Translations under genes and position numbers: made by a program | Shown here: one piece after another, positions 4,877-13,043 of the stretch | How the letters are laid out: every line of letters starts with the position of its first letter | How positions within the stretch are numbered: position 1 is the first letter of the stretch | From: an uncultured Oscillospiraceae bacterium | GTDB taxonomy: Bacteria > Bacillota > Clostridia > Oscillospirales > Acutalibacteraceae | Length of the DNA: 14,420 nt | Assembly: GCA_900550315.1 (NCBI GenBank) | Contig: URRK01000018.1 | Span: 1 to 14,420, forward strand | Direction of reading: 5' to 3' | The notes under the pieces: model-generated | Database searches by the model: none | What the model was told of the DNA's origin: nothing | What the model saw: the letters and a program-made list of their open reading frames with translations, nothing else

Positions 4877-7800
4877 TTAATAGTAAGTTTCGCCGGTAAA
4901 AATTAATTTGGTGTCGCCGGTTAGGGTTACGCCGTTTTCGGTGTAGCAAACGGTTAGATCCCCGCCGCGAACCTTTACGGTAATCTCCTGCCCTTTGGGG
5001 CAATAGCCGTTTTCTACCGCGGCTACCACGGCGGCACAGGCCCCGCTGCCGCAGGCAAAGGTTTCGCCGTTGCCGCGCTCATAAACCCGCATTTTAAGGG
5101 TAACGGGGTTTACCACCCGCACAAACTCGGTATTGGTGCGTTTGGGGAACTGGGGCGCGTTTTCAAACGCCGGGCCAATTTTGGCAAGCGGCAGCGTATC
5201 TATTTTATCACAAAAAACAACGCAGTGCGGGTTGCCCATTGAAACACAGGTGACCCGATAGTTTTTTCCGGCAACGGTAAGGGGCACATTAACCGCCCGT
5301 TTACCCGGCAGCGTGCAGGGAATTTTAGCCGGCTGAAGCTCGGCCTTGCCCATTTGCACACAAACCGAGGAGACCCGCCCGTTTTTTAAATAAAGCTTTA
5401 AGGCACTAACGCCGGCGGCGGTTTCAACCGTTAAATTAGTGCTTTTTACCAGCCCGTTATCGTACAAATACTTCCCCACGCTGCGCAGGCTGTTGCCTGC
5501 CACCTGCCCGGCGCTGCCGTCGCGGTTAAATACCCGCATTTTGCAGTTGGCAACACTGCTGTTTTCCAACAAAATTAACCCAAAGCCGCCAATGCCGTAA
5601 TGGCGGTTGCAAAGGGTAAGACTTAACGATTCGGGGCAGGAGATCTCGCCGTTAAAGTTTTCTACAAAAATGTAGTCGTCGCCGGTGGCCTCCATTTTAG
5701 CAAAGCGCAGCAGCGTGCGGTCGGTCCGCATGTGGTTTAGGTCTACCAGCTCGGTATTATCGCACCGGTAGCCGGCGGCTAAAATATCGGCTACCGCGTT
5801 GGCCGTATCTAACGAGGTTAAACAGGGCACCCCGGCCTGCATGGCATGGCGGTGCAGCTGAATGTACAAATCTACCGTAGAATCGTACGCGGCGCCGGTG
5901 TACACAATGTAGCTGATTTTTCCGGCGTCCAACAGCTCAAACACGCCGTCGCTTTTTTGAATAGAGGGCACGGTTTGCACCGCCACCCCAAGGGTTTGCA
6001 CCGCGGCGGCGGTGTCGGGCGTGGCGTAAAGGCTAAGGCCTAAGGCGTCCAGCTTTTCGGCCAGAGCCAAAACCTCCATACGGTCGTGCTCCTGCACGCT
6101 TAAAAGCACCCCAACCTGCTGCCCCAAAGCGGGCGCCTTGGGCGCAATTCCGGCCGAAACAAGGCCTTTAAACAACGCCTCGTTCAAGGTTTTGCCAAGG
6201 CCTAAAACCTCGCCGGTAGATTTCATCTCCGGCCCTAAGTAGGCGTTGGCGTCGGTTAACTTTTCAAACGAGAATACCGGCACCTTAACCGCAAAGTAAG
6301 GCGGCGTTTTGTAAAGCCCGGTGCCGTAGCCCAGCTGCTTTACCGGTGTGCCTGTCATTACCCTAGTTGCCAGGTCTACCATTGGCACGCCCGTTACCTT
6401 GCTAATGTAGGGCACGGTGCGGGAGGCACGGGGATTTACCTCAATAACATACAGCTCGTTTTGGTAAATAAGGTATTGAATATTCACCAGCCCCTTGGTG
6501 CCTAACGAAAGGGCCAGCTTGGCAGAACATTCTACCAGCCGCTGCAGCAAAACATCACTTAAATTGTAGGGCGGGTATACGGCAATAGAATCGCCGCTGT
6601 GCACCCCGGCCCGCTCAATGTGCTGCATTACGCCGGGAATTAACACATCGGTGCCGTCGGAGATCACATCAACCTCCAGCTCAGTGCCCATCATGTATTT
6701 ATCTACCAGCACGGGATTTTCAATTCCACCGGCCAAAATGCGCTGCATATAGCGTTTTAGGTGCGCCTTGTCATGCACAATGGTCATATTTTGGCCGCCA
6801 ATAACATAAGAGGGGCGCAGCAGCACCGGGTAGCCCAGCCGCTCGGCAGCCTGCTCGGCCTGCTGCAGCGTTTGCACCCCGCAGCCCTTGGGCCGCTTAA
6901 TGTTAAACTGTTCCAACAAAGCGTCAAACCGCTCGCGATCCTCGGCAATATCAATACCCTCGGCCGAGGTGCCTAAAATTTGCACGCCGTTTTGGCTTAA
7001 GTAATTGGTAAGCCGAATGGCCGTTTGCCCGCCAAAGGCAACCACCACGCCAACCGGCCGCTCTACGGCAATAATGTTCATAACATCCTCGGGCGTCAGC
7101 GGCTCAAAATAAAGGCGGTCGGCGGTATCGTAGTCGGTTGAAACGGTTTCGGGGTTGTTGTTTACAATAACAACATCGTACCCCAGCTCCTTCAGCGTCC
7201 AAACGCAGTGCACCGAAGAATAATCAAACTCTATGCCCTGCCCAATGCGTATTGGGCCGGAGCCCAGCACCAGCACGCAGGGCTTGCCGCTGCGCGGCAG
7301 CGTTCTGGCCTCGCACTCGGCGCTGTAAACCGAGTAAAAATAAGGGGTTTCGGCAGCAAACTCCGCCCCGCAGGTATCTACCATTTTGTAGGCGGCGGTT
7401 AGCTTTGGCAGCGTTTTTTGCCCGGTAATTTTTAAAAGGGCGCTGTCGGGGTAGCCCAGGCGCTTAGCGGTTTCGTACAGCTCGGGGCTAAAGGCCTCGG
7501 CCAGCTGCTTTTCCAGCTGTGCTAAGTGCAGCAGCTTGTAAATAAAAAATAGGTCAATGCGGGTTATGCGGTGAATTTCCTCGGGCAAAACGCCGCTTTT
7601 TAAGGCCTCAAAAACCGTAAACAGCCGGCGGTCGTCCTGGTCTTGCAGCCGCTGCAGCACCGGGCGGCTGTCTACCGGGGCGGCGTTTAGGCTATCTAAC
7701 GAAATTTCGGCCCCGCGCACCGCTTTCATTAACGCGGCCTCAAAGCTGGTGCCAATGGCCATAACCTCGCCGGTGGCTTTCATTTGCGTGCCAAGCTTGC

Positions 7801-8908
7801 GGCTAACGCCCACAAATTTTTCAAATGGCCATTTGGGGAATTTTACTACCACATAGTCTAACGCCGGCTCAAAGCAGGCGCAGGTTTTTTTGGTAATATC
7901 GTTTTCAATTTCGGCCAAGGTGTAGCCCAACGCAATTTTGGTGGTAATTTTCGCAATGGGGTAGCCGGTGGCTTTGCTGGCTAAGGCCGAAGAACGGGAA
8001 ACACGGGGGTTTACCTCAATTACCGCGTATTCAAACGAATTGGGGTTTAGGGCAAACTGGCAGTTGCAGCCCCCTACAATATCTAACGCCGAAATAATGT
8101 TGAGCGAGGCGGTACGCAGCATTTGCAGTTCCCTGTCGGAAAGGGTCAGCGCCGGGGCCACCACCACGCTGTCGCCGGTGTGCACCCCAACCGGGTCTAC
8201 ATTTTCCATGCTGCAAACGGCAATAACATTGCCAACGCCGTCACGCATGGTTTCAAACTCAATTTCTTTCCACCCAAAAATGTAGCGTTCTACCAAAATT
8301 TGTGTAATGGGCGAGGCCTCTAACCCCGTAAAGGCAACGGTTTTTAGCTGCTCGGCGTTTTCGGCAACGCCGCCGCCCGCGCCGCCCAGCGTAAAGGCCG
8401 GGCGTACAATAACCGGGTAGCCGATTTTTTCGGCAATTTGCAGCGCTTTTTCTACCGTTTCGGCGATGTCGGACGGCACCGTAGGCTGCCCGATTTGCTG
8501 CATGGTTTGCTTAAACAGCTGCCTGTCCTCGGCTTTGTTAATGGCCGTGGCGTTGGTGCCAAGCAGCCGCACGCCGTTTTGCTGTAAAAACCCCTCTTTT
8601 GAAAGCTGCATAGCCAGCGTTAGGCCCGTTTGGCCGCCCAGGCCGGCCAGCAGGCTATCGGGCTTTTCTTTTAAAATAATGCGTTTTAGGGTGGTAACAT
8701 TCAGCGGTTCTAAGTAAATTTCATCGGCCAGGGCGCGGTCGGTCATAATGGTTGCGGGGGTTGAGTTTACCAGCACCACGTTCACGCCCGCTTCCTTCAG
8801 CACGCGGCAGGCCTGCGCGCCGGCGTAATCAAACTCTGCCGCCTGACCAATTACAATAGGGCCGGAGCCAATAACCAAAACCTTTTTAATGTCCTTGCAA
8901 AGCGGCAT
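4877..8908 (-). CDS. carB: Carbamoyl-phosphate synthase large subunit fused to a DapF-fold domain
   Basis: This is a 1343-residue single open frame. Residues 1-1060 are a complete CarB (family usually about 1060-1075), which makes carbamoyl phosphate from bicarbonate, ammonia and two ATP. It has the first ATP-grasp half (VLVIGSGPIVIGQAAEFDYAG at about 10-30, EVNPRVSRSSALASKATGYP near 298-317) and a helical middle domain. The second ATP-grasp half begins near 545 (LVLGSGPIRIGQGIEFDYSS), and the MGS-like allosteric domain spans about 930-1050. After a linker of only about 7 residues, 1068-1343 form a full-length diaminopimelate epimerase-like domain starting RFAKMEATGDDY. It keeps N1128, N1226 (GNPHC), N1259, E1277-R1278 and C1286 (ACGSGACA). 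It has alanine (A1137, codon GCA) where the first catalytic cysteine of DapF belongs, and D1077 where the substrate-binding Asn 11 belongs. The start is 2 bases after carA with GGAGGAG in front. CarB function is secure; that of the fused domain is open. Confidence 0.96.
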   Translation of the reverse strand: MPLCKDIKKVLVIGSGPIVIGQAAEFDYAGAQACRVLKEAGVNVVLVNSTPATIMTDRALADEIYLEPLNVTTLKRIILKEKPDSLLAGLGGQTGLTLAMQLSKEGFLQQNGVRLLGTNATAINKAEDRQLFKQTMQQIGQPTVPSDIAETVEKALQIAEKIGYPVIVRPAFTLGGAGGGVAENAEQLKTVAFTGLEASPITQILVERYIFGWKEIEFETMRDGVGNVIAVCSMENVDPVGVHTGDSVVVAPALTLSDRELQMLRTASLNIISALDIVGGCNCQFALNPNSFEYAVIEVNPRVSRSSALASKATGYPIAKITTKIALGYTLAEIENDITKKTCACFEPALDYVVVKFPKWPFEKFVGVSRKLGTQMKATGEVMAIGTSFEAALMKAVRGAEISLDSLNAAPVDSRPVLQRLQDQDDRRLFTVFEALKSGVLPEEIHRITRIDLFFIYKLLHLAQLEKQLAEAFSPELYETAKRLGYPDSALLKITGQKTLPKLTAAYKMVDTCGAEFAAETPYFYSVYSAECEARTLPRSGKPCVLVLGSGPIRIGQGIEFDYSSVHCVWTLKELGYDVVIVNNNPETVSTDYDTADRLYFEPLTPEDVMNIIAVERPVGVVVAFGGQTAIRLTNYLSQNGVQILGTSAEGIDIAEDRERFDALLEQFNIKRPKGCGVQTLQQAEQAAERLGYPVLLRPSYVIGGQNMTIVHDKAHLKRYMQRILAGGIENPVLVDKYMMGTELEVDVISDGTDVLIPGVMQHIERAGVHSGDSIAVYPPYNLSDVLLQRLVECSAKLALSLGTKGLVNIQYLIYQNELYVIEVNPRASRTVPYISKVTGVPMVDLATRVMTGTPVKQLGYGTGLYKTPPYFAVKVPVFSFEKLTDANAYLGPEMKSTGEVLGLGKTLNEALFKGLVSAGIAPKAPALGQQVGVLLSVQEHDRMEVLALAEKLDALGLSLYATPDTAAAVQTLGVAVQTVPSIQKSDGVFELLDAGKISYIVYTGAAYDSTVDLYIQLHRHAMQAGVPCLTSLDTANAVADILAAGYRCDNTELVDLNHMRTDRTLLRFAKMEATGDDYIFVENFNGEISCPESLSLTLCNRHYGIGGFGLILLENSSVANCKMRVFNRDGSAGQVAGNSLRSVGKYLYDNGLVKSTNLTVETAAGVSALKLYLKNGRVSSVCVQMGKAELQPAKIPCTLPGKRAVNVPLTVAGKNYRVTCVSMGNPHCVVFCDKIDTLPLAKIGPAFENAPQFPKRTNTEFVRVVNPVTLKMRVYERGNGETFACGSGACAAVVAAVENGYCPKGQEITVKVRGGDLTVCYTENGVTLTGDTKLIFTGETYY
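4880..5707 (-). other. DapF-fold C-terminal domain of the fusion, first catalytic Cys replaced
   Basis: This domain comprises residues 1068-1343 of the fusion, 276 residues, the usual length of a complete DapF. DapF interconverts LL- and meso-diaminopimelate with a cysteine pair, one acting as base and the other as acid. Here the N-terminal lobe shows changes at key sites: GNDY becomes GDDY, GIGADG becomes GIGGFG, and MCGNG becomes VAGNS. The C-terminal lobe is well kept (GNPHC, TNTEF, ERGNGETFACGSGACA). The residue replacing the start methionine of free-standing DapF is Leu, so the domain cannot be initiated at its usual place. It may be a non-catalytic or altered-activity domain. Confidence 0.9.
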
Positions 8909-8910
8909 TT

Positions 8911-9966
8911 TTACTCCTCCATTAGCTTTATAAAGCGGTCAAACAAAAAGGCGGTATCCTGCGGGCCGGAGCGCGCCTCGGGGTGAAACTGCACCGAAAA
9001 GGCCTTTTTTTCGGGGTAATCAATGCCCTCGCAGGTGCCGTCGTTTGCGTTTTTAAACCGCAGGCTGCCGGCCCCCTTTACACTGCCTAAAACAACCGCG
9101 TAGCCGTGGTTTTGGCTGGTAATGTAGGTGCGGCCGGTTACAAGGTCGGTTACCGGTTGGTTGGCGCCGCGGTGGCCGTACTTTAGCTTTTGGGTTTGCC
9201 CCCCCTGCGACAGCGCCAGCAGCTGGTGCCCTAAGCAAATACCAAACAGCGGCACCTTACCTACCAGCTTTTTAAGATCGGCAATTTCGTTTACATTTTC
9301 GGCCGGGTCGCCCGGGCCGTTAGAGAGCATGACCCCGTTTGGCTTTAGCGCCAAAATTTGATCGGCCTTTGTGTTGTAGGGCAGCACCGTTACGCTGCAG
9401 CCCCGCTTTACAAGTTCGTTTACAATATTTTTTTTGCAGCCGTAATCTAACAGCGCAACCGTTTTTTTAGGGTTTTGCGCCGGCACGGTGTAGCTGCATT
9501 TGCAGGAAACGGCCGCCACCGCCCCGGTAACCCGGTATTGCTGAATGGCGGTTAGCTGCTCGGGCGGTTCATCGGCAATAATGGCGTTTAACACCCCGTT
9601 TTCACGCAAAAGCTTTGTAATAGCGCGGGTATCTACCCCAAAAATGCCGGGAATTCCCGCTTTTTTTAAAAAAGAATCCAGCGTTTCCTCGCACCGAAAA
9701 TTAGAGGGGTGATCGCACCACTCCTGCACCACATAGCCCACGGCGGCCGGGGCGCCCTCGTAGTCGGCGGAAATTACCCCGTAGTTGCCAATTAGGGGAA
9801 AGGTTTGCAGAATAATTTGGCCTTTGTAGCTGGGGTCGGTAAGGGTTTCAATGTATCCGCCCATGCCGGTGGTAAAAACCAGCTCGCCCACCGCGCTTGC
9901 CGACGCCCCAAAGGCAAAGCCCTGAAACACCCGGCCGTTTTGCAGCACTAAATAGCGTTTTTTCAT
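8911..9966 (-). CDS. carA: Carbamoyl-phosphate synthase small (glutaminase) subunit
   Basis: CarA hydrolyses glutamine and channels ammonia to CarB. The 351-residue protein has the N-terminal CarA-specific domain (LQNGRVFQGFAFGA, ELVFTTGMGGYIETLTDPSYKGQ, FGVDTRAITK). It is followed by a class I glutamine amidotransferase domain with the oxyanion region SNGPGDP at 215-221. The nucleophile is C244 in GICLGHQ, and the catalytic H328 and E330 are in VQFHPEA. Length is typical. The start codon overlaps the argF stop in an ATGA arrangement, and a GGGGGGC stretch lies upstream. The stop is 2 bases before carB, consistent with equimolar, coupled expression. Placement inside an arginine operon suggests this pair serves arginine synthesis, although it may also feed pyrimidines. 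Confidence 0.97.
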   Translation of the reverse strand: MKKRYLVLQNGRVFQGFAFGASASAVGELVFTTGMGGYIETLTDPSYKGQIILQTFPLIGNYGVISADYEGAPAAVGYVVQEWCDHPSNFRCEETLDSFLKKAGIPGIFGVDTRAITKLLRENGVLNAIIADEPPEQLTAIQQYRVTGAVAAVSCKCSYTVPAQNPKKTVALLDYGCKKNIVNELVKRGCSVTVLPYNTKADQILALKPNGVMLSNGPGDPAENVNEIADLKKLVGKVPLFGICLGHQLLALSQGGQTQKLKYGHRGANQPVTDLVTGRTYITSQNHGYAVVLGSVKGAGSLRFKNANDGTCEGIDYPEKKAFSVQFHPEARSGPQDTAFLFDRFIKLMEE

Positions 9967-10961
9967 ACGGCGCCCCCCATAAAGGCGGCCAGCACGGCTT
10001 TAATGGTGTGCAGCCGGTTTTCGGCCTCACGGAATACTACCGACTGCGGCCCCTCGAACACGCCGTTGGTAACCTCTAACGAATCGCGCCCGAACTGCTC
10101 GCACTTTTCGCGCCCAATGGTTGTATTTTTATCGTGATACGCCGGCAGGCAGTGCATAAACACGGCGTTTTTGGCGGCGTGCTGCATCAGCCCCTCGTTT
10201 ACCTGGTAGGGCGAAAGCGCGCCAATGCGCTCGGCCCAAACCTCGTCCGGCTCGCCCATGGAAACCCAAATATCGGTATAAACGGCGTTAGCCCCCGAAA
10301 CGGCCTGTTCCGGGTCCTCGCAAAAACGCAGCGTAGCGCCGGTTTGCGCCGCAATTTTTTGGCACTGCTCTACCAGCTTTGGGTTTGGAAAATAGCCTGC
10401 CGGGGCGCCGGCGGTAAAGTTTACGCCCATTTTGGCGCAGCCCACCATAAGCGAATTGGCCATGTTAAAACGCGCGTCGCCCATATAGGTTAGGCTTAGC
10501 CCCTTTAGGGATCCAAACTGCTCTTTAAGCGTTAAAAAATCGGCCAGAATTTGCGTGGGGTGAAATTCGTTGGTTAGGCCGTTAAACACCGGCACGCTGG
10601 CGTAGGCGGCCAGCTGTTCTACAACCTCTTGCCCAAAGCCGCGGTATTCAATACCGTTAAACATGCCCGAAAGCACCCGGGCGGTATCGGCAATGCTCTC
10701 CTTTTTTCCTATTTGGGAGCCGGTGGGGTCTAAGTAGGTTACGCCCATGCCAAGATCCCGCGCGGCAACCTCAAAGGCACAGCGGGTACGGGTGCTGGGT
10801 TTTTCAAAAATCAGGGCTAAATTTTGCCCGGCGCACAGCGGGTGCGGCTGGCCGTTTTTCTTTTGCTGCTTTAGCTTGGCAGCCAGGTTCAGCAAATCTA
10901 AAATTTCCGCCCCGGTAAAATCTAAAAGCTTTAAAAAATCTTTGCCCTTAAAATTGCTCAT
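9963..10961 (-). CDS. argF: Ornithine carbamoyltransferase
   Basis: ArgF joins carbamoyl phosphate to ornithine to give citrulline. The 332-residue protein has the carbamoyl-phosphate-binding STRTR motif (FEKPSTRTRCAFE), HPTQ in EFHPTQILADF, YMGDARFNMANS in the middle, and the ornithine-loop HCLPAYHD near the C-terminus. The frame is open 8 codons further upstream, but I choose the ATG at 10961 (MSNFKGKDFLKLLDF). It matches the family start, is preceded by GGAGGAAG and overlaps the argD stop as ATGA. It overlaps carA the same way. Lying between argD and carAB, it sits beside both of its substrate-producing enzymes. A catabolic or putrescine carbamoyltransferase is less likely given this context. 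Confidence 0.95.
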   Translation of the reverse strand: MSNFKGKDFLKLLDFTGAEILDLLNLAAKLKQQKKNGQPHPLCAGQNLALIFEKPSTRTRCAFEVAARDLGMGVTYLDPTGSQIGKKESIADTARVLSGMFNGIEYRGFGQEVVEQLAAYASVPVFNGLTNEFHPTQILADFLTLKEQFGSLKGLSLTYMGDARFNMANSLMVGCAKMGVNFTAGAPAGYFPNPKLVEQCQKIAAQTGATLRFCEDPEQAVSGANAVYTDIWVSMGEPDEVWAERIGALSPYQVNEGLMQHAAKNAVFMHCLPAYHDKNTTIGREKCEQFGRDSLEVTNGVFEGPQSVVFREAENRLHTIKAVLAAFMGGAV

Positions 10962-12136
10962 ACTTCTTCCTCCCCGGCGGCGCAAACCGCCTTAATTACC
11001 TCAACTGCCTTTTGCAGCAGCGGCATTGGAATATTTAACGCCGGCAGCAGCCGAACCTTATTTTTAGCGCTAATAACCAGCACGCCCTGCGCCAGGCAAT
11101 TAGCAATAACCTGTGCGGCGGGGCGCACGGTTTGCAGCCCCAGCATTAACCCTAAGCCGGTAACGGCCGTAATGCCGGGCGCGCCGGCAAGCTCTTTTAC
11201 AATAAACTCCGACCGTTTACGAACCCCCTGCAGCGTTTGCTCGTTCAGGCGGCTTAAAATGCTTAACGCGCCGGCGCAGCAAACCGGGTTGCCCCCAAAG
11301 GTAGAGCCGTGGGTGCCCGGCGTTAAAACGCCCGCCGTTTTTTTAGAAAACACCGTTGCCCCCAGCGGCAGACCGCCGGCAAGGCCCTTGGCGGTTGTAA
11401 AAATATCGGGCTGCAGGCGGTAGTTCATGTACCCGTAAAGCTGGCCGCTGCGGCCGTTGCCAATTTGCACCTCGTCACAAATCAGCAGCACGTCCTTCTG
11501 CTTTAGCAGCTGCGCAAGGGCAGTTAAATAGTTGGGCTCCAGTGGCTGCACGCCGCCCTCGCCCTGCACAACCTCCAGCATTACGGCGGCGCAGCGGTAA
11601 CGGTTCAGCAGCCGGCTAACGGCCCCCAAATTATTTGGTTCGGCGTACAAAAAGCCCTCGGTAAGGGGGGTAAAGTCGTTATGAAACACCGCCTGCCCCG
11701 TTGCGGCAAGGGTGGTAACCGTGCGGCCGTGAAAGCTGTTTTTTAGCGTAATAATGTGGTAATAATCCTTACCCTTGGTTAAAGCGGCGTATTTTCGGGC
11801 GGCTTTTATGGCGCACTCGTTTGCCTCGGCTCCGGAGTTCGAAAAAAACACCTTTGCCATGCCCGTTTTGTTTACCAGCAGCCGGGCCAGTTCGGCGCAG
11901 GGGCGGCTGTAATACAAATTAGAGGTGTGCTGCAGCGTTGCCGCCTGCTGCGCTACGGCCTGCTGCCATTCGGCGTCGGCAATGCCAAAGGTGTTTACGG
12001 CAATGCCGGTGGCAAGGTCTATGTATTCTTTGCCGTTTTCATCGGTTACCAGCGAGCCGTGCCCGCTTTGCAGCACCACCGGAAAACGGTTGTAGGTGTT
12101 TACAATAAAATTTTCATCCAGCTGTTGTACCGTCAA
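10958..12136 (-). CDS. argD: Acetylornithine aminotransferase
   Basis: ArgD is a PLP enzyme that transfers an amino group from glutamate to N-acetylglutamate semialdehyde, giving N-acetylornithine. The 392-residue class III aminotransferase has SNSGAEANECAIKAAR (SGAEA at 101-105, phosphate binding), SFHGRT, and the cofactor-contacting D221 in CDEVQIGNGRSG. The Schiff-base lysine K250 is in TTAKGLAGGLPLGA, and HGSTFGGNP follows. The start codon is TTG at 12136: it is preceded at good spacing by AAGGGGGC and no nearby ATG fits the family N-terminus. The gap to argB is 15 bases. It may also act on succinyl-diaminopimelate semialdehyde, as some ArgD enzymes do, but the context points to arginine. 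Confidence 0.95.
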   Translation of the reverse strand: MTVQQLDENFIVNTYNRFPVVLQSGHGSLVTDENGKEYIDLATGIAVNTFGIADAEWQQAVAQQAATLQHTSNLYYSRPCAELARLLVNKTGMAKVFFSNSGAEANECAIKAARKYAALTKGKDYYHIITLKNSFHGRTVTTLAATGQAVFHNDFTPLTEGFLYAEPNNLGAVSRLLNRYRCAAVMLEVVQGEGGVQPLEPNYLTALAQLLKQKDVLLICDEVQIGNGRSGQLYGYMNYRLQPDIFTTAKGLAGGLPLGATVFSKKTAGVLTPGTHGSTFGGNPVCCAGALSILSRLNEQTLQGVRKRSEFIVKELAGAPGITAVTGLGLMLGLQTVRPAAQVIANCLAQGVLVISAKNKVRLLPALNIPMPLLQKAVEVIKAVCAAGEEEV

Positions 12137-12151
12137 TTTCTCTGCCCCCTT

Positions 12152-13027
12152 TTAAAGCTTTTGCGCAGCTTCGTCCCCTAAAAACATGGTGCCAATGCCC
12201 TCGTTGGTCAGCATTTCTATTAAAATGGCGTGGGGAATACGGCCGTCAATAATAAACACGCGGTTTACGCCCCAGCGCAGCGCGTTCATGCAGCACTCAA
12301 CCTTAGGAATCATGCCGCCGTTAATGGTGCCGTTGTGAATAAGCTGCGGCGCCTCGCTGCTGTGAATAACCGGAATTAGGGTGTTAGGGTCCTCTTTATT
12401 CGCTAAAATTCCGGCAATATCGGTCATAGAAATTAGGCTTTCGGCCTTCAGCTCGCCGGCAATTTTTGCGGCGGCGGTATCGGCGTTAATGTTGTAGGCG
12501 TTGCCCTCGGCATCGCACCCCACGGTAGAAACCACTGGAATGTAGCCTTTATCTAACACATCTAAAATAGGGCGAACATTTACCTCGGTAATTTCGCCCA
12601 CAAAACCCAGCTTGGGGTTTTTAACGGTGGCGGTAATTAAGTGGCCGTCCATGCCCGAAAGGCCAATGGCGCTGCCGCCCTTATTTTCTATTAGACTTAC
12701 TAAGCTTTTATTTACCTTGCCGGCCAGCACCATTTGCACAATGTCTACGGTTTCTTTGTCGGTTACCCGCAGGCCGTTTACAAACTCGCTTTTTTTGCCG
12801 ATTTTATTCAGCATTTCGGTAATCTCGGGCCCGCCGCCATGCACCAGCACCACCTTTACCCCTATTAGGGAGAGCAGCACAATATCCCGCATAACGGAAT
12901 CCTTTAATTTATCGTTTACCATGGCGTTGCCGCCGTATTTAATTACAACAACCTTACCGGCGTACTCCTGAATATAGGGCAGCGCCTGCACCAGCACCTT
13001 TGCCCGCCCGGCGTTTGTAATATCCAT
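12152..13027 (-). CDS. argB: Acetylglutamate kinase
   Basis: ArgB phosphorylates N-acetylglutamate, the second step of arginine synthesis. The 291-residue amino-acid kinase has VVVIKYGGNAM with K30, the LVHGGGPEI glycine loop at about 61-69, GLRVTD, and the NINADTAAAKIA nucleotide-site motif. About 29 residues precede the catalytic lysine (helix AGRAKVLVQALPYIQEYAGK). In this family that N-terminal helix is characteristic of the hexameric, arginine-inhibited form, so I infer feedback inhibition by arginine, as expected for a cyclic pathway with ArgJ. Start ATG follows GGGGGAAAGAGG. The gap to argJ is 16 bases. Confidence 0.96.
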   Translation of the reverse strand: MDITNAGRAKVLVQALPYIQEYAGKVVVIKYGGNAMVNDKLKDSVMRDIVLLSLIGVKVVLVHGGGPEITEMLNKIGKKSEFVNGLRVTDKETVDIVQMVLAGKVNKSLVSLIENKGGSAIGLSGMDGHLITATVKNPKLGFVGEITEVNVRPILDVLDKGYIPVVSTVGCDAEGNAYNINADTAAAKIAGELKAESLISMTDIAGILANKEDPNTLIPVIHSSEAPQLIHNGTINGGMIPKVECCMNALRWGVNRVFIIDGRIPHAILIEMLTNEGIGTMFLGDEAAQKL

Positions 13028-13043
13028 ACCTCTTTCCCCCTTT

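Noticed and set aside
4877..5731. The DapF domain as a separate gene starting at the ATG at 5731
   Set aside because: No Shine-Dalgarno sequence precedes this ATG, it lies inside the CarB terminal motif ELVDLNHM, and no stop codon separates the two parts.
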